The translations under genes and the position numbers were made by a program. DNA of 5,449 bases from Candidatus Woesearchaeota archaeon (lineage in GTDB: Archaea; Nanobdellota; Nanobdellia; Woesearchaeales; UBA12501). The notes beneath the pieces were generated by a model that was not told the DNA's origin, did not search any database, and worked only from the letters and a program-made list of their open reading frames with translations. This document shows positions 1-4,754 of the stretch, piece by piece; position 1 is the first letter of the stretch, and each line of letters starts with the position of its first letter. Location: contig JACOVN010000093.1 of the NCBI GenBank assembly GCA_016177315.1, forward strand, positions 1 to 5,449. Direction: 5' to 3'.

Positions 1-2
1 AT

Positions 3-959
3 TTGCAGTGGAAGAGAGAGCAGGACAGAATAAAGAAAGAAAAGAAGCGGAGAGAAGACCGAAGGAAAACCTTGGAGAAAGTTCTTGAGCATATCAGAGC
101 CAATGGGCCGACAGTAGTCAAGAATCTCCATGCCCGTCTGCAGGTTTGGGAAGCAGAGCGTTTAGTGCAGATTTTAAGAGAGGAAGGGCAAAACTTAGAA
201 GTGTATGATGTTCCGAGTACCGTGGATGTTTGGGATGGGACTGATAGCCAAGGTACGCCCTACCGGGTTCTTGCCACACGGAAACTGATCATGACGCTCT
301 CCTATTTAGCAGGAGGGAAAGATTATACAAAACCGGAAGATTTCAGAGAGCTTCTCCAGTACTTCTCTGCCCGGAGATGCAAGGAAACAAAAATCTCCCA
401 GTGGGGAACGACGCTTGCAGGGATGCTGAGCAGCAAATATGGGGACAGCCACATTGCAGCTATTCTGGAAACCATTGATGTTCATTCAGATTTTGCAGCA
501 ATCCGGGAGAAGGGCATTGACCAGGCAGATTTCCCCCATGCCAGCGTGAACACCTGGCAGGACAAAGAAGGCAACCCGACAGCCTTGGCTAGGAAAAAAA
601 TTGGCCAGCTTGTTGAAACATTAGCCCGAACGCATGGCATTGAACAGTATACCACTCCAGAAGGATTTCGCAAATTGCTGCAATACCTTACTGTGGATGC
701 TTTTTACCACACTCCCATCAATTTCTGGGGCACAACGCTTGGCTCTGCTATTCATGCACACAGCGACAGTCACGTTATTGCTGTCCGATCGCTCATTGAA
801 AACGATGAGAAATATGCAGCACTCAGGGGATGGTTCACGGAAAGCATGTTGAAGGGCCCAGTCGAAACCAGGGAAAAGCGTGCAGTACAGTACGCTAACG
901 CAAGTTCTGCTCTACCCCCATCTTCCAGTACACCCTCCCCCACGTCAGGGCAGGGATAA
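3..959 (+). CDS. Repeat-containing protein of unrecognised family (5' end probably outside the window)
   Basis: I do not recognise this family. The visible protein is 318 residues. Residues 2-24 are almost all charged (Lys, Arg, Glu, Asp) and probably form a basic helix. Residues 25-75 are helical, and their end (LREEG...V) resembles the linker between the later modules. Two copies of a module with an exact 108-residue period follow: Trp77 pairs with Trp185, PEDFRELLQY (111-120) with PEGFRKLLQY (219-228), and WGTTL (134) with WGTTL (242). After residue 290 the tail is Ser/Pro/Thr-rich. There is no signal peptide or membrane segment, so a cytoplasmic protein is likely; the basic start might bind nucleic acid, but that is a guess. 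The first in-frame start would be TTG at position 3 with only two bases before it, so the true start is probably upstream. The 3' end overlaps the convergent membrane gene by 65 bases. Confidence 0.8.
   Translation: MQWKREQDRIKKEKKRREDRRKTLEKVLEHIRANGPTVVKNLHARLQVWEAERLVQILREEGQNLEVYDVPSTVDVWDGTDSQGTPYRVLATRKLIMTLSYLAGGKDYTKPEDFRELLQYFSARRCKETKISQWGTTLAGMLSSKYGDSHIAAILETIDVHSDFAAIREKGIDQADFPHASVNTWQDKEGNPTALARKKIGQLVETLARTHGIEQYTTPEGFRKLLQYLTVDAFYHTPINFWGTTLGSAIHAHSDSHVIAVRSLIENDEKYAALRGWFTESMLKGPVETREKRAVQYANASSALPPSSSTPSPTSGQG
231..554 (+). repeat. Protein module, copy 1 of a 108-residue tandem repeat
   Basis: This encodes residues 77-184. The pattern is Trp-x-D/G-rich turn-G-x-P, then a helix beginning with a basic stretch, then TxPEDFRELLQY, then an S/N-x-WGTTL turn and a DSH motif near residue 149. 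It aligns with copy 2 at a constant offset of 108 residues until a one-residue gap just before DSH. The DNA copies have diverged strongly, so the duplication is old and selection appears to act on the protein. Confidence 0.8.
555..836 (+). repeat. Protein module, copy 2 of a 108-residue tandem repeat
   Basis: This encodes residues 185-278 and repeats the landmarks of copy 1: Trp185, the EGNP turn, TTPEGFRKLLQY, NFWGTTL, then DSH at about 255-257. The copy ends at a conserved AALR...F helix matching the FAAIREKG helix that closes copy 1. Confidence 0.8.
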
Positions 960-1743
960 CGACAAGGATGCCAATGGCTATTCTCACCTTCTCCTGCAAA
1001 CCCGCTCTGGTCAATCCAAGGAAGAAGAAATTCAACAGTAAAAAGGCGAGCACCAGAACAAGGACATAAGGAAACAGCTTTCTTCCCTGTTTCCAACCCA
1101 AGGCAAAGGCATGCTTCCAGAGAATCCTTCCTTTCTCTCTGCCGATGAAGCAGTACGACAGAAAGGCAAAATAGGAGAGGAGAAAAGCATACACGAGCAA
1201 GCTTCCCTGTAGGAATATTGGTTGCTCGGAGGCATATCGCTCTGCTACCGTGCTTTGGTAGAGAACAAGCAACGACAGGAAGTGGTACAGAATGTAAAAG
1301 AGCATCCAGAGAATATTGGCAAAGAAGAATTGCTTCAGGAACTGTTGGAGGGGAATTTCTTCCAGAACAGCAAAGGCCATTCGCCAAGCAAATCCCTGGA
1401 ACAGGCAGTACACAGCATACAGGACAAGAAACGTGAGTACATACAAAGCAATTAATTTCCAGAATATTGCTTGCAATGCAGGATTCTGTCTCAGCAAAAC
1501 ACCAAAGCTTTCTCCAGCAGCATAGGAAGTCAATAAACCAGGAGAGGAAACAGCAAGCTCTCCGAACAGCACCTCACTATACTCATAGATTTTCAAGTAC
1601 AGTGGAGCAGAGAAAAATCCATAGGCAAGAAAGAACAGAATATCAGTCAGCATGGCGACAGCAGCCTTGCTTCTCCTTTTCCAACATACTATTCCTGCAT
1701 CTTGTAGTAACTGCCATGCATTACTCATATTGCAATTCCGCAT
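895..1743 (-). CDS. Six-pass membrane protein of unknown function, last gene of the Dsb-like cluster
   Basis: The protein has 282 residues and six predicted membrane segments, near residues 28-50, 94-117, 138-162, 178-200, 223-244 and 254-270. The loops hold basic clusters at 22-26, 202-210 and 218-222. It ends with an aromatic/basic motif, WGRVYWKMG. I cannot assign a family; the size and topology fit general archaeal polytopic proteins of unknown role. There is no CxxC pair, so it is not an obvious DsbB or CcdA stand-in. Two starts are possible: ATG at 1743 (23-base overlap with the upstream DsbA gene) or ATG at 1728 (Met6, 8-base overlap). Neither has a strong ribosome binding site, so translation is probably coupled to the upstream gene. 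The sixth membrane segment lies at the edge of the zone shared with the convergent gene, which argues that the C-terminus is real. Confidence 0.8.
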   Translation of the reverse strand: MRNCNMSNAWQLLQDAGIVCWKRRSKAAVAMLTDILFFLAYGFFSAPLYLKIYEYSEVLFGELAVSSPGLLTSYAAGESFGVLLRQNPALQAIFWKLIALYVLTFLVLYAVYCLFQGFAWRMAFAVLEEIPLQQFLKQFFFANILWMLFYILYHFLSLLVLYQSTVAERYASEQPIFLQGSLLVYAFLLSYFAFLSYCFIGREKGRILWKHAFALGWKQGRKLFPYVLVLVLAFLLLNFFFLGLTRAGLQEKVRIAIGILVVIPALTWGRVYWKMGVEQNLR

Positions 1744-2368
1744 CCAGCAATGCTTTCAGTGTGGCTGCAGGCTGCACTCCGACCAACATCCTCTCTCCTA
1801 CCATGAAGGTTGGAGTTCCTTGTACGCCCAGCCTAATGCCATCATTCATATCCTTCTTTACTCTCTCTGCCTTTACGCCAGCATCTAAGCAGTGATTGAA
1901 TGCTTCCATATCCAAGCCAAGCACATTGGCATGCTCTTTCAAATCTGGAACCGTAAGTCTATTGGTTTCAAACAGCTTGTTATGATACTCCAGAGCCATT
2001 TCTTGGTCTCTGGCACATTCCATGGCTTCTGCAGCCTTGAATGCATTCGGATGAATTTCTGTTAATGGAAAGTGTTTATACACAAAATTAATTTTATTCC
2101 CATACAACTGCACCATCTGCTTCACATCCTCATAGTTCTGCTGGCAGAACGGGCATTGAAAGTCAGAAAATTCTATCAGGGCAACATTCGCTTCAGGATT
2201 GGTTCCAGTCGAGAGGTCAAAATCAACAGTCACGCGCTTCGGCAGATTCTGCTCAAAATCCTGTTGCTGCGGAGTGGGAAAGATTTTCTCAATGTTCAAC
2301 ACCAGAAACCCAAGTGCCAAAATGCCAATACAGGCAAGGATTGCAAACCTCTTTTCTGAATCCTTCAT
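1721..2368 (-). CDS. Membrane-anchored DsbA-family thiol-disulfide oxidoreductase (second copy)
   Basis: This is a thioredoxin-fold protein of the DsbA-like (Thioredoxin_4) type, expected to make, break or shuffle disulfides in proteins outside the cytoplasmic membrane. From the chosen start it has 215 residues: a short basic N-terminus, one membrane segment at about 8-25 acting as an uncleaved anchor, a linker, then EFSDFQ-CPFC with active cysteines 72 and 75. IHPNA follows, then the helical insert with Cys118 and Cys160, and the cis-proline loop GTPTF (Pro186). Cys118 and Cys160 match cysteines in the other copy and may form a second disulfide. The start is ATG at 2368. It has GAGAGG six bases upstream and overlaps the previous stop codon as ATGA, a strong sign of translational coupling. 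A longer TTG start at 2404 lacks this support. It is clearly a paralogue of the gene at 2932-3633. Confidence 0.93.
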   Translation of the reverse strand: MKDSEKRFAILACIGILALGFLVLNIEKIFPTPQQQDFEQNLPKRVTVDFDLSTGTNPEANVALIEFSDFQCPFCQQNYEDVKQMVQLYGNKINFVYKHFPLTEIHPNAFKAAEAMECARDQEMALEYHNKLFETNRLTVPDLKEHANVLGLDMEAFNHCLDAGVKAERVKKDMNDGIRLGVQGTPTFMVGERMLVGVQPAATLKALLDAELQYE

Positions 2369-2916
2369 AGGGTTCCTCTCTTCTTTCTTCTGGGCACGTG
2401 ACAAATATCGCAGCCATACTCAATTTTCTTTGCCGTCAAAAACAAAGCCAGCAAAACCAAGACAAAACCTCCTGCAACGATCTGGTAGCGGTACTCTAGT
2501 AAGGTTAGTAGAGCAGCTGGTGGTAACAGGAAGGCAAACAAGGCACTGATGCAGTAGGCACAGGTTGCCGAGGAGAACATGCCAGAAACAATGCTGGATG
2601 CTGTCCCCACAATACCAGACGCAGTACTCCGTACAGAGACTGCTCTCAGCTGTCGGAAAGAGTACACGTTGAAGGCAATCAGCAGTCCCACCAGGAACGC
2701 CAGTATCGTGAAGAGGGCAAATCCCCACCAGGGCGTTAATTCAACAAAGAACTCCCAGGTATTGCTTGGGGTTAAGTAAATGGGAAGGTAGATATACAGG
2801 AAATTCATAACAGCTGCAGAAACAAGAAAAAGGAGTAGATAGTTTCTCTGCTGCAGCACTTTCTTTCCTGTTTTCCAGATAATGGAAATATTCTTCATAG
2901 GCATGAAAAAGAACAT
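2365..2916 (-). CDS. Small membrane protein with two CxxC motifs; candidate electron relay for the DsbA pair
   Basis: The protein has 183 residues and four or five membrane segments: about 26-48, 64-85, 98-117 running on to 140 with a Pro-Pro break at 132-133, and 146-161. Cys119-Ala-Tyr-Cys122 lies in or at the edge of the third segment. Cys169-Asp-Ile-Cys172 lies in the basic C-terminal tail (KK...PRRKKR), which the positive-inside rule places in the cytoplasm. No named family is certain. The CxxC followed by a hydrophobic stretch loosely recalls small uncharacterised membrane proteins and CcdA-like electron carriers. Placement between two DsbA genes suggests it exchanges electrons with them, replacing DsbB or VKOR; this is inference. 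ATG at 2916 lies 15 bases after the previous stop without a clear ribosome site; ATG at 2904 or 2898 are alternatives. It overlaps the next gene by four bases (ATGA). Confidence 0.85.
   Translation of the reverse strand: MFFFMPMKNISIIWKTGKKVLQQRNYLLLFLVSAAVMNFLYIYLPIYLTPSNTWEFFVELTPWWGFALFTILAFLVGLLIAFNVYSFRQLRAVSVRSTASGIVGTASSIVSGMFSSATCAYCISALFAFLLPPAALLTLLEYRYQIVAGGFVLVLLALFLTAKKIEYGCDICHVPRRKKRGTL
2375..2380 (-). promoter_or_regulatory. Ribosome binding site (GAGAGG) of the second DsbA gene
   Basis: Minus-strand GAGAGG lies six bases before ATG at 2368, inside the end of the preceding membrane-protein gene. Together with the ATGA stop/start overlap it decides the start in favour of 2368 over a TTG 36 bases further upstream. 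Confidence 0.7.
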
Positions 2917-2917
2917 G

Positions 2918-2924
2918 AAAAAAA
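2918..2924 (-). terminator. Possible weak oligo-T terminator after the first DsbA gene
   Basis: The minus strand has a run of seven T just after the stop codon of the first DsbA gene and just before the next ATG. Archaeal RNA polymerase can terminate at T-runs without a hairpin, so part of the transcripts may stop here, leaving the first gene more expressed than the rest. The run may instead be chance. Confidence 0.3.
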
Positions 2925-2931
2925 TTTACTT

Positions 2932-3633
2932 TTATTTCCCTGCCAATTCCGCATCAATCGCAGCCTTGAATGCTGCAAAGGGTTGTGCTCCAGTCAATGG
3001 TTTTCCATTGATGAGGAAGTATGGTGTTCCAGTGCCGCCTGCTGCTGTGGCATCCGCCAAATCCTTACTCACTTCCTCTGCATACTTCTTGCTATCCACA
3101 CAGCCATTGAACTTCTCTGCATTCAATCCTAATTCTGCAGCCCACTTCTTGTAATTCTCCACGCTCAATTGCTGCTGATTCTGGAAGATTTTGTCGTGGA
3201 ATTCCCAGAACTTGCCCTGCTCGTCTGCGCATTCTGCAGCTTCTGCAGCTGGCCGGGCATTGGGATGAATCGCATCTAAGGGGAAATCTCGGTAGACAAA
3301 CTTCACTTTGCCAGTCTTAATGTACTCCTGCTCGATTTGTGGGAGTGTCTGGCTCCAGAATCTTCCGCAGAACGGACATTGGAAGTCAGAAAATTCAATC
3401 ATTGTTACGGGAGCACTCTTATCTCCTCTGGAAGGATCATCATCCGCGCCAATATCTGTTATTCTTGCCTGCTGTGTAGGCCTTGTTGGCTGTGTTGGTT
3501 GAATGGTCGGAGCAGAAGGCTGTTCTCCTGTACCCATCTCTCCTCCAAAGCCTCCTCTGAATTGCACTAACAAATAGGTAACTGCTAAAATCGCAACAAC
3601 GACTATGATCGTTCTACTCATCTCTTTATCCAT
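2932..3633 (-). CDS. Membrane-anchored DsbA-family thiol-disulfide oxidoreductase (first copy)
   Basis: This is a DsbA-like (Thioredoxin_4) protein of 233 residues from the chosen start. It has a short charged N-terminus and a membrane anchor at about 8-24. A flexible Gly/Pro/Thr/Gln linker with PTQPTRPTQ repeats follows at about 27-57, then DDDPSRGDKSAPVTMIEFSDFQ leading into CPFC (Cys86, Cys89). Further on are the IHPNA motif, Cys135 and Cys178 (possible second disulfide), and the cis-proline loop GTPYF (Pro204). The catalytic domain should face outside and act on disulfides of exported proteins. The start is ATG at 3633, because GGGTGAT lies four bases before it and a TATA box sits at the right distance upstream; an in-frame GTG at 3642 would fall on the ribosome binding site. 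It is the first gene of the four-gene run and so probably the best expressed. Confidence 0.95.
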   Translation of the reverse strand: MDKEMSRTIIVVVAILAVTYLLVQFRGGFGGEMGTGEQPSAPTIQPTQPTRPTQQARITDIGADDDPSRGDKSAPVTMIEFSDFQCPFCGRFWSQTLPQIEQEYIKTGKVKFVYRDFPLDAIHPNARPAAEAAECADEQGKFWEFHDKIFQNQQQLSVENYKKWAAELGLNAEKFNGCVDSKKYAEEVSKDLADATAAGGTGTPYFLINGKPLTGAQPFAAFKAAIDAELAGK

Positions 3634-3637
3634 ACAT

Positions 3638-3644
3638 ATCACCC
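3638..3644 (-). promoter_or_regulatory. Ribosome binding site (GGGTGAT) of the first DsbA gene
   Basis: Read on the minus strand, GGGTGAT matches the archaeal consensus GGAGGTGATC and ends four bases before ATG at 3633. It fixes that ATG as the start and is the strongest ribosome site in the window. Confidence 0.8.
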
Positions 3645-3667
3645 AAAGAAGGTGTGCAGGCCATCGA

Positions 3668-3675
3668 TATATAAA
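3668..3675 (-). promoter_or_regulatory. Archaeal TATA box for the Dsb-like gene cluster
   Basis: The minus strand reads TTTATATA, a consensus archaeal TATA box, preceded by a purine-rich AAGA as expected for TFB binding. Transcription would start near 3646, giving a leader of about 13 bases that is almost entirely the ribosome site. This supports separate transcription of the four genes downstream from the regulator. A short inverted repeat, CATCG at 3662-3666 and CGATG at 3690-3694, flanks the box and could be an operator; its short length makes that tentative. Confidence 0.75.
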
Positions 3676-3756
3676 TCTTATGCCATGAACGATGTTTTTC
3701 TACTGCGTTATTTTCCATAAGAAAGGCAGAATTTCTCTTCTACCGTTCACCAAGCC

Positions 3757-4257
3757 TTATATCGCCTCAGAAATATAGATAGAATACGTTTTTCCTTTCT
3801 TTTCTCTCGCAATGAGCTTCTTCTTCTCGAATTCTGTCACAATGGAACTAATGGCTGCTTTAGAGAGGTCTGTTCTCAATCGCAAGGTTGTTTGGGTAAT
3901 GCCTTCCTGCCCCTTGATTGCTTCCAAGACCTTCCTTTCATTTTCATCCAGCAAGCCCATAATAATCTTCCATTTATCCTCTTTCAGCATATTATTCTTC
4001 TCTGCCTCCAATCTCCTGAGAATTGCCTCATATCCCTTCTCAAAGAAAATGAGGTAAAAGCCTAAACTCAAAATAGCTACAAAAATGCCAATGGCAATAT
4101 TCGTTAAGGTTAAGTAGGAATTCAAACTCAAGCACTCTGCTGTTGGCGTGCAGAGCAAGGCATTGGTTCTACTCAATTGCCTCTGCAGGAGAAAGAAAAT
4201 AGTGCCTGCTGATAACCCAAGGCCAAGCAAAACAGTGCCGAGTTTTCTGTTGTTCAT
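3757..4257 (-). CDS. Two-pass membrane-anchored winged-helix transcription regulator
   Basis: The protein has 166 residues. A short basic N-terminus precedes membrane segment 1 (about 7-24). A loop (25-51) carries Cys36 and Cys42, membrane segment 2 spans 52-72, and a charged helix (73-97) leads to a MarR-like winged helix (103-164). The latter shows LDENERKVLEAI, the ITQTTLRLRTDLSKAAISSIV helix-turn-helix and the wing EKKGKTYSIYI. The layout matches predicted membrane-associated archaeal regulators (COG2512-like). The DNA-binding part must be inside, so the loop with both cysteines is outside. It lies just upstream of the Dsb-like genes on the same strand, 123 bases from the next start. A TATA box follows it, so the Dsb genes can be transcribed separately and may be its target. 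Sensing of disulfide state by Cys36/Cys42 is inference. Confidence 0.9.
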   Translation of the reverse strand: MNNRKLGTVLLGLGLSAGTIFFLLQRQLSRTNALLCTPTAECLSLNSYLTLTNIAIGIFVAILSLGFYLIFFEKGYEAILRRLEAEKNNMLKEDKWKIIMGLLDENERKVLEAIKGQEGITQTTLRLRTDLSKAAISSIVTEFEKKKLIAREKKGKTYSIYISEAI

Positions 4258-4286
4258 GCTTCCCCAGTAAGCTTTAGGCGCCTCTG

Positions 4287-4294
4287 ATTTTTAA
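4287..4294 (-). promoter_or_regulatory. Possible TATA element for the regulator gene
   Basis: Minus-strand TTAAAAAT is centred about 33 bases before ATG at 4257. That would place the transcript start near 4265, with a very short leader containing GGGGA. The match to the consensus is partial, and other AT-rich elements in the same 92-base gap could serve. Confidence 0.4.
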
Positions 4295-4303
4295 GGTTTA
4301 TGG

Positions 4304-4309
4304 TTTATA
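4304..4309 (+). promoter_or_regulatory. Possible TATA element for the protease gene, in the shared divergent control region
   Basis: TTTATA lies in the 92-base gap between the divergent regulator and protease genes and would start transcription near 4332. The same gap has the direct repeat GGTTTA-T-GGTTTA (4295-4307) and the inverted pair TTTAAG (4290-4295) / CTTAAA (4312-4317). These could be a regulator site for both directions. A second T-rich candidate is TTTTTATG at 4345-4352. Confidence 0.4.
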
Positions 4310-4349
4310 CTCTTAAACTGTTGTCCTTCTCACCACAGCATATGTTTTT

Positions 4350-4754
4350 ATGCAAATGTTACTGAAAAGTGATGATACGCTTTGTAGAGGGATGGAAATG
4401 GTTCATGCAGATAAAAATCTCCTTGCCTACTTAGGGCGTTTGCTCACTGTGGGAGAAATAACATACTGGAAACAGAGGGCAAAAGAGAGAAAATTACCTT
4501 ATTATCAAACAATAGGGGTGTATAAAGCTCAGGAGATAGTAAAGAAGAAAACTGGCTCGCTTGGAAAAGGAGTAAAGGTTGGCATCATTGATAGTGGGGT
4601 TTATCGTATACATCCTGCTTTAGAGCATCTCGTTGTTACGGGGAGAAATGTTCTTTCCGATAAAGGGAGTAGCCATTACTATGATGAAACAGGGCATGGA
4701 ACATTTGTTGCTGGTATTATCCTGGAAAACGATTTGGTATTGCCCCAGACATAG
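4350..4754 (+). CDS. Subtilisin-family (S8) serine protease, N-terminal part up to a frameshift
   Basis: This part holds the first half of a subtilase catalytic domain. Residues 1-73 form a charged, mostly helical region with no signal peptide or membrane segment and no propeptide I can recognise. The core starts at VGIIDSGV with catalytic Asp81 and continues to DETGHGTFVAGII with catalytic His116. Reading then leaves the family pattern after GIILEND and stops at 4752-4754. The expected continuation (GIAPD...) is in another frame from 4736, so this is the front of one broken gene rather than a short protein. The absence of a secretion signal suggests an intracellular protease. The start is uncertain: 4350 is the longest, but 4398 has the better ribosome site. 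The gene is divergent from the membrane regulator. Confidence 0.85.
   Translation: MQMLLKSDDTLCRGMEMVHADKNLLAYLGRLLTVGEITYWKQRAKERKLPYYQTIGVYKAQEIVKKKTGSLGKGVKVGIIDSGVYRIHPALEHLVVTGRNVLSDKGSSHYYDETGHGTFVAGIILENDLVLPQT
4386..4391 (+). promoter_or_regulatory. Possible ribosome binding site (AGAGGG) favouring an internal protease start
   Basis: AGAGGG is six bases before the in-frame ATG at 4398 (Met17 of the longest reading). No comparable site precedes ATG at 4350 or 4356, so the real protein may begin at 4398. Confidence 0.45.
4731..4738 (+). other. Frame-change site in the subtilase gene
   Basis: Family pattern is followed in the first frame up to GAT (Asp128, 4731-4733) and in the second frame from GGT (4736). 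One additional T in the run at 4733-4735 would restore GAT-TTT-GGT and the continuous sequence END-F-GIAPD. This is a one-base deletion in a short T-run, either real or a sequencing error. Confidence 0.75.

Noticed and set aside
770..1387. 205-codon minus-strand open frame spanning the junction of the two convergent genes
   Set aside because: It lies in another frame over the repeat protein and the six-pass membrane protein, has no recognisable domain, and its hydropathy and composition look like a shadow. Both overlapped genes have coherent structure.
1467..1895. 142-codon plus-strand open frame opposite the membrane protein and the second DsbA
   Set aside because: It is antisense to a clear DsbA C-terminus and has no family features; the open frame follows from the codon pattern of the real genes.
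2369..2404. Extended TTG start for the second DsbA gene
   Set aside because: ATG at 2368 has GAGAGG at good spacing and an ATGA overlap with the preceding stop; the extension adds only a basic stretch and has neither.
2420..2728. 102-codon minus-strand frame rich in Cys inside the CxxC membrane gene
   Set aside because: It is an alternative frame of the membrane protein gene, whose own frame gives coherent membrane segments and proper overlaps with neighbours.
3700..3756. Intrinsic hairpin terminator after the regulator gene
   Set aside because: I could not find a stable stem followed by a T-run; only pyrimidine-rich sequence is present, so termination here is unresolved.
4726..4745. Programmed ribosomal frameshift in the subtilase
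   Set aside because: The site reads GAT-TTG-GTA, which is not a canonical X-XXY-YYZ slippery heptamer, and I see no evident hairpin or pseudoknot just downstream. A missing T is simpler.
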